Below are positions 1-10,596 of a stretch of 64,000 bases of DNA, in pieces. The stretch comes from Tribonema minus (lineage: Eukaryota; Sar; Xanthophyceae; Tribonematales; Tribonemataceae). Each line of letters opens with the position of its first letter. Positions within the stretch are counted from its first letter, which is position 1. The position numbers were made by a program, and so were the translations under genes. The DNA is taken from positions 124,001-188,000 of the forward strand of contig JAFCMP010000078.1 in the NCBI GenBank assembly GCA_017506865.1, in the 5' to 3' direction. The notes below the pieces were generated by a model. The model was not told where the DNA came from. It did not search any database and saw only the letters and a program-made list of their open reading frames with translations.

Positions 1-1777
1 GCGTAGCGGTAAATGCACGACATCCACTGCAGCAATAGGCAGTTATTGTGCATGCAGAGATGGCTGTATGCGATACTTTCACCTCCTCCATGATAACACC
101 AGCGGACAAGTACCTTTATAAATTGTGTTTAACAGACAGTGGTCAGCAGACAGCTGGCTGGCAGGAGCCTCTGAGAGACTGTACCAGTCATGGGTTCCAT
201 TCCATGGCAAACGCGTTTGCAATGCATCTGAGGCGCTGTGCGAGCGGGCCGACCGTGCACCAGTGATGTGCCGTTGTAGCAGTGGCGAGCTTCGCAGCAG
301 CTGCACAGGCGTGTGCGCAGCGGCGGGTGTGTGATGATTCACTGATCAGTATACATACTGCTGCCATCTCCCTGGGCACCGCGCTCAATATGCGCTGAGA
401 TGAGCGTGTTTTCAGTAGTTTTATTGGTAGTGTTTGCTGAATAACTTCAGTGAAGTGCGCTGGTCCCGACAGCAGCACAACAAAACACAATCTGTGCGGT
501 ACAAATGATCAAGTGTACGTTCTTGTTCCTATCTTGCAGGTCAAGTGTACCTCTCACTGTACTAACGCAATGCATTGATGTATGCGTTCACTACTTGTAC
601 TTCAGTATGGTGTTTGACTGCGCAACTGGCGGTGATGCTCACAACTACTAAGTGCAGCGGTGTGTTGTACAAAGTGCTTGCCGTTCACAATGACGCATGT
701 TGTGTGTGGTCGTGATGTTGCAGTGTATGTAGTCACAAGCATGGGTTGAGCACTGCTGCACTCTTGCGCTTTTGCCATTACAGACTTGAGGGGATGACGT
801 TTGAAGAGGAGCTAGCTTACTGGTCAAAGGTGACTGCGGCAGAAGAAGCCTCAGGACAGCGCAGCAGCAGAGCAGGCGTAAAATAGCTATTGTCATTGTA
901 CCCTCAGAGGCTCCTCCCCCCTTTCTGCTTTCCTAGGCTGTCACTTTTGTGAACATAGTCTCTTTTTGCCATGTGTGCAATGCGACTCTTCCTGCAACAG
1001 AGGCGGCTTGCATGTGCATTGTTGAAGACGTCGGAGCCCTTTGACGAGAACGCACGCGGCGCCATCTATGACGCAGCGACAGCGTTTTAATTATAGCAAA
1101 GGACGTGCAGCGGAAAGTCCTCGCTGGCGGCGGTGCTGCAGACACCGCAATCTTTGTGGGACGCTACGACGTGCGAACAGCGGGCAGCATCCTGTATCGG
1201 AACACATTGTGAAGTCGTGTGGCATTGTGGACAAAGTCCTTCTCGAAGGCTGCTCAGTAGTTGGCCTGGCGGTCAGTGAGCGTATAATTGCACAGACAAC
1301 AGCGCTTGTTGTCCATTGCGGTCACAAATGCGTATGAGCACACGCTTGACACGAGCCAAAATACTGCAGGAAAAGTAGGGTGAACTACCCTACTTGCATA
1401 CAACTACACGTGGACCGGTGTGGCTAACCACATGAAATTGCAATAACTGCACATTTGAGATGTGACACGCAATGTGCGACACACACACTGTCGCCGCTGG
1501 TCTATCATCATGAGTCATGCCTGAGATAATCCGTTCAACAAGGCGTTCAACAAGGCATGAATGCTACATCGACTTGCAGCAGAGACAGGCACGCAACACC
1601 AAGAAAAGGTACGGAGTTTTCACGCACTAGTGAAAATGACGATCAATGAAGTGTACGACGAGACTGTGGGCTCAAACACAGTGTAAACCATGGGGGCGAA
1701 AGGTGGTGTGCGGGGGGTGAAACACACAAGAATCAGCACCGCAAGCAACCTAATGGCATGCAGAGCTTGAGCATTGA
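1..1777. other. Intergenic, no recognised gene
   Basis: Only short overlapping open frames are present on both strands, none with recognisable protein similarity, splice-supported continuity or a clear domain. A short direct repeat (ttcaacaaggc) lies near 1531-1555. I see no RNA gene and no transposon end. An exon of a gene starting left of the window cannot be excluded. Confidence 0.5.
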
Positions 1778-2821
1778 TCACAGGGTGCCGAGGGCGTCCA
1801 CGCCATAAGTTTGTTCTGGCAGGCAGGCTGCCAATGCTGACACAGGCTGCCAAATGTCTTCAACTTTAACTTTTGCTGCAGGAACACAACCTCCGTTGCA
1901 CTGGCAGAAGGTGTCTCCAGCAGCACCGCGCTTAGTGTCCTTCGTGCCTTGCAAGCTGCTTGCGTTCACGCTGACCATGCCTGGCGTCTTGTGCGCGCCG
2001 CAGTGCGTGGGGGCCTTGCTCCCGGGCATGCGGAAGGACGCCTGCCTCGTGCACTGGGCGCCCCCCTCGTCCACACCGGTGCACCGCTTGTTTTTGACGT
2101 CGACCATGCCCGGCGTCCTGTGCACGGCGCAGTGCGTGGCGGTCTTATCCCCGGGCACGCCGAAGCTCGGCCACTTTGTGCACTGGGTGCCGCTCTCGTC
2201 CACACCGGCGCACTTCTTGTTTATGACGTCGACCATGCCCGGCGTCTTGTGTGTAGCACAGTGCGTGGGGGCCTTACCGGGCACGCCGAAGGCCGGCTGG
2301 CTCGTGCAATTGGCGCCCCCCTCGACCACACCGGCGCACCTCCTGTGCTTGACGTCCACCATGCCTGGCGTCTTGTGCGCAGCGCAGTGCGTGGCAGCCT
2401 TCCCTCCGAGCACGCCGAAGCTCGGCCACTTTGTGCACTGGGTGCCCCCCTCGTCGACACCGGCGCACTTCTTGTATCTAACGCCGACGCGCTTCTTGCT
2501 TCTGGCACCAACGAGAATTGCGTTGTTCGCCTCTATCCTGTCCACCGCGGCCAGCATTCTTTGCACTTCCGCATGAGCCGGCGGCTGCTCCAGCGTATCT
2601 GTGCCCATGACGAGCGAGGGTGTCGTGGGTGTCCTGGCTCCTCGCCGGGTCACAGACCGCCCCTGTCCGCTTGACAGCAGCCCGGACGATGCGGCAATGC
2701 CGGTTAGTAGGACCGTTCGGTGCCATCCTATACAGCGAGGCGCAGCGACGACCGCTGCTGCTGCCTTCGGGACGCGGCGTGCCGCGGTAACAAAGCCTAT
2801 TCTGAAAGCGTAGTTCATCAA
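1778..2821 (-). CDS. EsV-1-7 cysteine-motif repeat protein, four repeats
   Basis: A single-exon 347-aa protein. Residues of about 110-270 hold four tandem copies of a roughly 40-residue Cys/His motif, each with C-x9-C-x16-C-x2-H followed by about 12 residues that include the signature GMVDV or GMVSV, and an SFG or AFG in the middle. This matches the EsV-1-7 motif of the brown-algal IMMEDIATE UPRIGHT family, except that the usual first spacing there is, from memory, x4 rather than x9. The first 60 residues are rich in Arg and Ala with few acidic residues and could be an organelle-targeting or signal region. A further Cys cluster (CQCNGGC) follows the repeats. The family's molecular role is unknown; a zinc-binding, developmental or regulatory role is inferred. 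The DNA repeats (about 120 bp each) also open long antisense frames, which I treat as shadows. Start chosen as the first Met of the frame, 186 bp from the divergent AIM24 gene. Confidence 0.87.
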   Translation of the reverse strand: MMNYAFRIGFVTAARRVPKAAAAVVAAPRCIGWHRTVLLTGIAASSGLLSSGQGRSVTRRGARTPTTPSLVMGTDTLEQPPAHAEVQRMLAAVDRIEANNAILVGARSKKRVGVRYKKCAGVDEGGTQCTKWPSFGVLGGKAATHCAAHKTPGMVDVKHRRCAGVVEGGANCTSQPAFGVPGKAPTHCATHKTPGMVDVINKKCAGVDESGTQCTKWPSFGVPGDKTATHCAVHRTPGMVDVKNKRCTGVDEGGAQCTRQASFRMPGSKAPTHCGAHKTPGMVSVNASSLQGTKDTKRGAAGDTFCQCNGGCVPAAKVKVEDIWQPVSALAACLPEQTYGVDALGTL

Positions 2822-3007
2822 TGCGTTCGTCGGCTTGCAGCTTTCCCTCTACAACTGACCGAAAGCTTGTCGTCAGGACGAGGAATACCGTAGCGTCTTG
2901 CACTCTCTCAGGGCGTGCTCCTCTCTCTCTGCAAACTTCTTAAAACTTCAAACATCACTTGAAGTGAGTGAAGTGATCAGACAGCCGCTTTTTTCAAAAC
3001 GGCAACA
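2822..3007. promoter_or_regulatory. Divergent promoter between EsV-1-7 gene and AIM24
   Basis: Only 186 bp separate the start codons of the EsV-1-7 gene on the minus strand and the AIM24 gene on the plus strand, so both 5' leaders and core promoters must fit here. The stretch holds a CT-rich run (ctctctctctgc) and a palindromic cacttgaagtg box near 2958. No TATA box is obvious. Function is inferred from position alone. Confidence 0.5.
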
Positions 3008-6000
3008 ATGCTGCCTGCTGTGCGCCGTATCATCACCGTCAATCGCAGAACGCTTCTGCCGATCGCACCACAACTCGGGCATTTACAAAGTGCACAGTGT
3101 CAACATCCCCATCACAAGCAAATCAGGCAACTGTGGTGGCGACGCAGCAGCAATGTCGCGCAGGCGAGCGAGGAGCAGCAACCACAGGTACCGCTGGCTT
3201 TGCCAAGCATGCATGTTTGTCTACTGCTCTTTTCATTTATTGCAAGTCACTGTGACAAATCAGGACATATCATAGTTAGATCAAATTGGTGCCGATATTT
3301 AACTGACACCAAAACCTGTCATGGTCCAGCAAGTTCCTTGTCAGCCAATGACTCACTGTGCTGTGCTCATCAAACACACCAGGTCAGGCTCAGGCTTGTC
3401 CAATTAAGTAAGCTTCACTTGGATGGCGATGTATGTGTGAACATCCTGCGAAAAGGGTGTATGCTCAAACCGCATGCATGTTCTCGTGATTGCAGCTTGA
3501 CCCTAAAATTCCGCCATCAGCAACGGCCTTCCGGAGGGAGCCAACCTATCAACCAGTGGATTTTGATGTTCAGGGTGAGTTTCGGTGACACACACCGCTC
3601 TTAATGAACTGTTGAAGTATGCCTATGTGACTTGCTTGCTTCCATATACTCAGTATTGAAGGCATGGGCGAGTTTCATAAATTTCACTGCCCTCACAAAG
3701 TGAAGCGCCACCCTTTTCTGTGCATCGCAATACTGTTGCGCCCGAAGATTTGAAGCGACATGTCAAAACCTGCAAGTCAGTCACGAAAACTTTCATGTCA
3801 CGTACACTTACACAATCAGCTGCTGCTTGCTGATGCTGCTCAACTGGCTTTATGATGCAGAAAGTATATAGCATGCAACGCCAAGCAGCTCACGCGACCT
3901 GTTGTGGTGCCATGGCCTAACCTGAGCGCTATCGCTGGCGTAATTGCTGCTGCCACCATGTGAACAACACGAAAACAATCTACTCCTCACTCAACACCCT
4001 TTGCCTGCATGATGGTTTTGTATGCGGCCAAATTGAGGGTAGCCTTATTGCATGTGCCGACTGTCCAGCTGCCATACAGGGAGTCGCTACAACTATATTC
4101 ATATATTCAGGCAGCATGCCTGTATGAACACTTTGCACCACACAGTTGTGCGCGTTCTTCTTCATCATGTTTGGCTCTGCTGTATGCCTCAAAACTTTTT
4201 GCGTTGGCGGGGTACCCACGCACCTGACAATCCAAACCTCACCGAAAAATTTCAGTGTACCACTTCCACGCTCCCCTGCGCAGCCAAGATCGAGGGCAAC
4301 GAGACACAGGTGCTGACGGTGGAGCTGCAACGCGGTCAGAGGCTGCGCGCAGAGGCGGGGAACCTCATATACATGACGGAGGGCGTGGTGATGGACACCA
4401 GCACTGGGGGCGGGGTGGGCAAGGCGCTGTCAAGAGTCATCACTGGCCAGAGCGTCATGTAGGTCGTCTATCATACAATCCATGTTCTGGTGTGGCATGT
4501 CATTGCGATTGGTTATGAGAGCGTGGTGAGGGTTAGGGTTAGGGTGGGGTAAGACCAGGGTCATGGACCTGGACACCAGCACGGGGGGCGGGGTGGGCAA
4601 GGCGCTGTCAAGAGTAATCACTGGCCAGAGTGTCATGTATGTTTTCTGACCAATGATAGGTGCTCCAGTAGACAATGTGATTGGAGATGAGGCTAGGGTT
4701 GGGAGTAGGATTGGGATTGTGATGGACACCAGCACGGGGGGCGGGGCGGGCAGGGCGCTGTCCAGAGTCATCACTGGCCAGAGCGTCATATGAGATTCAA
4801 ATGACCGATGCTCTGTGGTATGTCAATGCGAGTGGGCATACGAGTGTGGTCAATTTAGGGTTCGGGGTGGGGTAAAGCTGGTGCTATGATGGACCTGGAC
4901 ATCAGCTCGGGGGGCGGGGGGGGCAAGGCGCTGTCAATAGTCATCACTGGCCAGAGAGTCATGTAGGTTTCCTAGTACACGATTTATGCTTTGGTATGAT
5001 TTATGTAATTGGATATGAGGGCTAGGATTTAGGTTGTGATTCTCAAGGTGATGGACATCAGCACGGGCGGCGGGGTGGGCAAGACGCTGTCAAGAGTCAT
5101 CACCGGCCAGAGTGTCATGTAGGTTTTATAACAGTTAAAAAAAGAGAGAAAAAAATCTTCTGTTTTGTAGAATTTTGCCTCCGGTATGATGATGTAATTG
5201 GACATGAGGGGCTAGGGTTTAGGGTTGTGGTGGGCATAGCGGGTGGACAAGGCACCGTCAAAAGTTGTCACTGGCCAGAACGTCATGTGATATTCAATTA
5301 CCACCGCTCTCGTATGATGGTGCAATTGAGATTGAGCGTGCTCAGCGTCAGGGCTGGGGTAGGGTTAGCGTTATTTATGATGGACTCATGTGGGGCTCTG
5401 GTATGATTATGCGTTTGGGTACGCGGCATGCACGGGGTCAGGGCTGGGACAGGGTTATAATGAACACCAGCAGGGAGCAGAGGTGGGGAGGCATTGTCAG
5501 GCCCTATGCCACCTACCCTGTGCGCCATGCGCACCCATGCACCGGCTACCTACTCTATGCACCCTGCGCTCAACACCTATCTGATGCATCCTAGCCACTG
5601 GTGTATCCTAGCCACCTACATACTCAGTTCATGTGCCGGCTACATACCCTATGCGCTGCAGTGGCTACGTACCCTCATGCGCCGCGTGCTCGCTACCTAC
5701 CTGCCCTACGCACCCCCCATGCACTGGCTACCTACCCTATGCGCCGCAGTGGCTACCTACCTACCCTCATGCGCCGCTATGTACCTACCTACCCTACGCG
5801 CACCCCCCTCCCTCAGGGTCACAGACTTCTTCCTGGAGCCGACATCGCGCCGCACGTCATCGGGTCACGACTCGCGTGTCGGTCAAGTGTGCCTCGGCAC
5901 AAGCATGCCCGCTAAGATCCTGAGGCTGCCGCTGGCGGACTTCGGGGGGTCGGTCGTCTGCCAGCGCGGCGCGTTTCTGGCTGGCTCAGACACCATCGAT

Positions 6001-8956
6001 ATCAGTACGGAGGTAACGCGGCCGATGGCGGGGCTTTTTGGGGGCGAAGGCTTTGTGCTGCAGGTGAGCGCGGTGTTCATCCGTGAGTGCGCGCGAAAGC
6101 AGCGTTGGTGATGCCTGTGTTGTAGCGTTGCTGCGGAATTGGCTGGCGTGTCGACTCTGATAGTGTGGACATGAGCTTGCGGCGGGCCCGTAAGCAACTG
6201 CTGCGGTGACGCTCCGCTTGCCGTGTAGGTAGGTAGGTATGAGGCCAGCACTCACACAATGATGGTGCCATTGCACTGCTGGAATACATGCAACATCAGT
6301 GCTGCTGCGCACCGCTTGGCGCAGAGGGCGGCATCTTCGACAACGCGTGCGGCCCACATCAGTAGGCTCATGTGAACCTCACAGTTTTGCAACTTCAAGT
6401 ATCCACTGAGCGGGAGGGTGGCACATCTACAATTGTTCATGGTGCTGGCATTGATGCGTGCATTCCCATACCCAATACATACCCTGGCACCGCGCAGCGG
6501 CTCAGCGGCGAGGGCGACGCGTTTGTGAGCGCGTGCGGCCACATCATCTAGGAGCCCATACATACATTCGCGTGCAGGATACATACCCTGGCACCGCGCA
6601 ACGGCTCACCAGCGGCGATGCGGTTGTGAGCACGTGCGGCCACGTCATCGAAGAGCCCAGATGTACATGCATACCTACATACATGCATACTTCAAACATA
6701 CATACATACTTTTAAAACTACATACACACACATATACGATACATACCCTGGCGCTGCGCAGCGGCTCAGCGGCGAGGGCGACGCCTTTGTGAGCGCGTGC
6801 GGCCACGTCATGCGGCGCGACCTCAAGAGTGGCGAAGTGCTGCGCGTAACGGCCGGATCGCTGGTGTGCTTCTCTTCAACTGTCGACTATGGGGTCACAA
6901 CGGCTGGCGGCTTGAAGAACATCGTGTTCGGCACGGACGGAGTTTTCTTGGCCACACTTACGGGCCCGGGGACGGTGTACCTTCAGGTATGTAGGTATTA
7001 AATACTGCGACTTTCGCGCAAGCCTACCCTTGCCACTAGAGACCGCCGCTAACGGGCCCGGCACGGTGTATGTATATTATGTGCATCTGCAGGTTTGTTG
7101 GTTTTTGACTCTGTTCTCCCGCGCAAGCCTGAACTCAATCCTAGCAACAGCCGATGGCAGCGAGGGAAAGCGTGCTTTGAGGGACGCGGAACCTTCATGC
7201 TCTGGCAAAAATCTGCTGGCTAGGATTAGCCTGTAAGGCTAGCGCCACTTGCCGCAGCAAGCAGTCCCGCTGTGTAGGGGCTCTGGGGGCTAGCCATGTC
7301 CATGCAGTGGTAGGGTACCGGAGGCGACTGCGTGGATCACTGGAGTGCATGTTTTGTACTCCTGTAAGAAGACGCCTCCCAGATTTTATTTGGCTGCATC
7401 GTGAATGTGTATACTGTCACGTACCTCACAAAACCTCAGCGGCGCAGTGGTCACAGTGGTTAACCACCATGTCCATGTGCTCGGCCTGCACGACCGTTGT
7501 CAATGCTATGATACCATGTTGCTCGGCAGAATAGTGAACAAAATCACTACTCCCTTTCAAGACAAAGCTTCACCCAGTGCTCAGCAGCTAACCATTGCTG
7601 CACTCTTTTGTTGATGGATCACAGGGCATGCCCTTTGACAGGCTGGTTCGAGCGATAGGCAAGGCGCTGCCGCAGAACGCTAGTGGCATGCCTGTGCCTC
7701 CCATCATAATACCAGGCATGGGCGGAGGGGACAGCGGGAATGCGCCACCGGGTACGTAGGTTATCAGCTGATGTTGAAATTATGTCAGCGCCAGCGATAC
7801 TGCAAGGTGCAAATGGTACCTCCGAGTGTTGCTCATAACTCAAGCAAATTTTATCACGCAGCACTGCAAGTGAGAAGGGGAGGCTTCACTGGGACTGAGG
7901 TGTACGATCTGTTTACCCGCGTGCGGTAGGTATAGGGGCATTGTGCTAGAGGCACGATGCGACGTGAGCACATGAATGCGCCATCAGGTGATTTGTAGTC
8001 ACGGCAAGGTTGAGAGGTGCACAGCCAGTAATGACGCGTGCTCGTATGATATCCATTATTTCAGTGCGCATGCCGCCAGCCACACAGCGCATTGCGTACA
8101 GTATTTGTTATCCCTGTCAATGGGTGCACGCGGACACAGACGGAGACCCTACCATGGGGTATGTATGCATTGTAAGGTTCAGTGAACTCAGTTTCACTGA
8201 ATTCAGGTTTGATGAGTTCACTGAACTCTGTTCAGATCATGGTTCAAAGGCGCCACAACCATGATGCCCCGGAGTCACACTTGACTGAGAAGACAGTGCT
8301 GCATAATTGCAAGCAGCGTGCCCTTCGTTCTGCCCGCCAGGCAAGAGCAGAGGCGACTGCGAGACCATGACACGGGCTGTAAGATGCTCGTCGAAATAGG
8401 TGTGTGGTGGCGTCAATGTGTTGCCTAGGGTCAAGATAGGGTTGACAAATTTCGTCACTTAGCCTTAGTCACTACCGATGCAATTTGCGGTGAGGTGAGC
8501 GGGTTCAGGGAAAAGACTGCTGGGAACGTGCAACAACGGTCATGCCTGGCAGCAGCACGCGTGAGGTTCTGTCACTGGTGCCACATGATTGCGAGTGGCA
8601 GTTCCCGTGTGCCGACAGTCTCTGCATGGGCAGAGGCGACAATGAGACCATGCTACTCTTTGTGTCCTGAACTAACCTAAATAACATCACAGTATATAAA
8701 CCTGAACTAGCCAAGTTAAACTATGCTCAGAAGCTCGTGTACTGAAATGAGGTGTGCACATGTGACTCTCCATTCCGTTGCAGGAGAGGCGAAGCCGGTT
8801 GGGGGAGCCGCGCCGCTGCCGCCGGTCGACCACAGCGGCGCGTCGCAGTCTACGACAGACCTATATGGCGATGTCGCCCCGGGGCAGGATGAGATCATCC
8901 AGGGGCACGAGGAGTTCGACTTTGACACGGATGAATTCGACGACGACTACGACTGA
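3008..8956 (+). CDS. AIM24: AIM24-family protein, probably mitochondrial
   Basis: Seven exons: 3008-3187, 3496-3574, 4284-4458, 5817-6063, 6762-6986, 7625-7751, 8784-8956, giving 401 aa with all phases matching. Residues 1-60 look like a mitochondrial presequence (MLPAVRRIITVNRR, Arg-rich, no acids early). The AIM24/TIGR00266 double beta-sandwich follows: QVLTVELQRGQRLRAEAGN in exon 3, VCQRGAFLAG in exon 4, and SGEGDAFV, LKNIVFG and GTVYLQ in exon 5, all hallmarks of the family. The C-terminus is a glycine/proline linker and a very acidic tail (DFDTDEFDDDYD). In yeast Aim24 supports inner-membrane organisation; bacterial homologues are of unknown function. The family assignment is strong; mitochondrial location rests on the presequence. 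Introns 3, 4 and 5 are filled with tandem copies of the flanking exon edges, described separately. Exon 1 is the least certain. Confidence 0.88.
4384..5505 (+). repeat. Tandem array of the AIM24 exon 3 donor edge
   Basis: The last ~75 bases of exon 3 plus the start of intron 3 recur downstream at about 4560-4645, 4716-4798, 4888-4970, 5038-5122, 5228-5290 and, badly decayed, 5459-5505. The core of each is a G-rich stretch (gcacggggggcggggtggg) followed by catcactggccagag and gtcatgta. Spacing is roughly 155-180 bp. Most copies keep the atgtaggt or atgtatgt donor. The intronic part of each unit includes a telomere-like ctagggttaggg stretch. Only the first copy is in the gene model. Confidence 0.9.
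5500..5812 (+). repeat. Degenerate ~30-bp tandem repeat before AIM24 exon 4
   Basis: A run of variants of the words ctacctaccctatgcgccg and cagtggctacctac fills the last 300 bases of intron 3, ending in the pyrimidine tract cacccccctccctcag that serves as the acceptor of exon 4. The repeat is C-rich on this strand and may have been recruited as an extended polypyrimidine tract. Confidence 0.75.
6480..7100 (+). repeat. Copies of AIM24 exon 5 edges in both flanking introns
   Basis: The acceptor and first ~55 bases of exon 5 (ggctcagcggcgagggcg and gtgagcgcgtgcggccac) occur three times: at about 6484-6545, 6588-6655 and the used copy from 6745. Downstream, the exon end acgggcccggggacggtgta reappears as cgggcccggcacggtgta near 7054-7071. 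So one exon has had its 5' edge copied upstream and its 3' edge copied downstream. Confidence 0.85.
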
Positions 8957-10596
8957 GCGCTGCCCCCGCAACATCAAAATTCTGCACTTCAACTTCAACT
9001 TCAAATGTCGGGTAACACGGAGACGAAGCGCGGAGTGGAAGGCCGTTGACTGCATTACTGCTTGCGCACTGTGGGCGGTGGCACAACCGACGTGCGCTTT
9101 GGCGGAACGAATGGATGAGCAGCACCGTCACATGAAGGACCTTCACATTCGTTGAGGGTACAAGCGCATGTACCGCTAAACTGTATTGCGGCCGGAAGCG
9201 CTTTGAAGTGCGCACGGCGCATGTGCAACCGTGATGCGTCATGCCACGTACAACGCAAGTACTGTGCAGCGTCAGCTTCAGTGCTGACGGCAAGTCGCCT
9301 ACACACGATGGCGCGTGTGTGCAGGGCGACACCTGTGATTGCTGTACAATGCCTATGAGGACAGGCTGTGCATAAGCATGGCTTGGCTGCAAGCGCGCGC
9401 AGTGCATGCAGTGGGAGAGCGGGGCAGGCATGTAAGGAACTGCTGTACAGAGTACATGGCAAGTTAAGGTCTGTCACTGTCGTCTCGTGCGAGCGCTTCA
9501 CATCCTCAAGCCGCATCGCTGCTAGCGCTGTGCGGCGCATGGCAGTTCTGGCACATCATACTGCGGCATTCTCTGAAGATGTGCCGCAGTAGCTAGACAC
9601 GGCGTGAAACCGCGCACTCACTGCCAGCTGCTTACACTTTCTGTGCAGCTTTTTGTGTTGGCCTTCTGAATATACGCCGGTGGCAGGCCACCCGCCACCA
9701 TACTGTGTGGAGGTGTGTTGATCATGCTCACACTGTGCTCTTTTTGAAGCCTTGTTGGTGTGCTGTTGACAATAATCACCTGCTGCCTGCATGCATGACA
9801 CTATACCAAATGTATCAGGCCATGCACACATTTTGCTTGGCACAGTCAACTGCCCCACATCAACGGTTGCCAATGCTTGCGTCCAGCTCTCCGCCGGCAT
9901 GAAATTAGTCGAGCACCTGAGTTGTCCGCAGTCTGTGCTGTGCGCGACACACAACGATGCCTGTGCCTGTGGCAGGTTCTATACCTGTCGTCACGATGAA
10001 CATCACAATCAGACGCTGCACGTCAAACTGTGGTTTTTGTATTGGCCATAAAAGCTTGTCCATCAGCGTGGCGTCCAGGCTGTTGCTGTCACTGCGGCAG
10101 CTAGCAACATCTGGATATGTCCTTGCTGGTGTCAATGGGCGCGGCCCAACGATGCTGTGACTAAATGTACATTCACTGTTGTGCTACATTGTGGGCAGAC
10201 CATGAATGCAAGCCAGCACCAGACAGCAGCCGCGCAAACGCACACGAACACCAGTGTTCAGGACCCAGCCCGCTCTCAACACTCTGCATCCTAGAATAAA
10301 TAAAGCATCTACTGCTCACAAAAGCGTGGAGTAGACTGGAAAAAAAATACACAAAAAGAGTCCTCCTGCCATGCCCCTGCCCAGGAGCACAAACAAAAAG
10401 GAGACGTTGACAAAACAGCTTAGCGGTGGGTCGACTCCTTTCAGAATCGAACCCGGGAAAATCTCTTGCAAGACGAAAATATTTCGTGTTTGGTCTGCTG
10501 TGGCCAAGCTTTGAACGTCAACGTGCAAGGTTATCTACAACACATGCACGTGCAGATGCCATCGATATTGCGACGACAACTTGACACAGCGCTTCA
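8957..10596. other. Intergenic between AIM24 and the autophagy gene
   Basis: No exon-like stretch with family similarity. The 3' side of AIM24 begins with (aacttc)3-like sequence at about 8985-9002. Open frames up to 178 codons on the minus strand at 8895-9540 have no recognisable product and mirror base composition. An AT-rich stretch with aataaataaa is at about 10295-10305. Confidence 0.5.

Noticed and set aside
1854-2674. Two ~240-codon plus-strand frames across the EsV-1-7 gene
   Set aside because: They are antisense shadows of the four DNA repeats; their products show only the reversed repeat pattern and no known domain.
9055-9540. 161-codon minus-strand frame, with a 178-codon overlapping frame
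   Set aside because: Low-information Cys/His/Arg-rich translations without domain similarity; probably chance.
10436-10465. tRNA-like B-box (minus strand gggttcgattc)
   Set aside because: The flanking bases cannot form a normal 5-bp T stem with a 7-base loop, and no acceptor or anticodon arm is found at the right distances. A tRNA-derived SINE remnant cannot be excluded.
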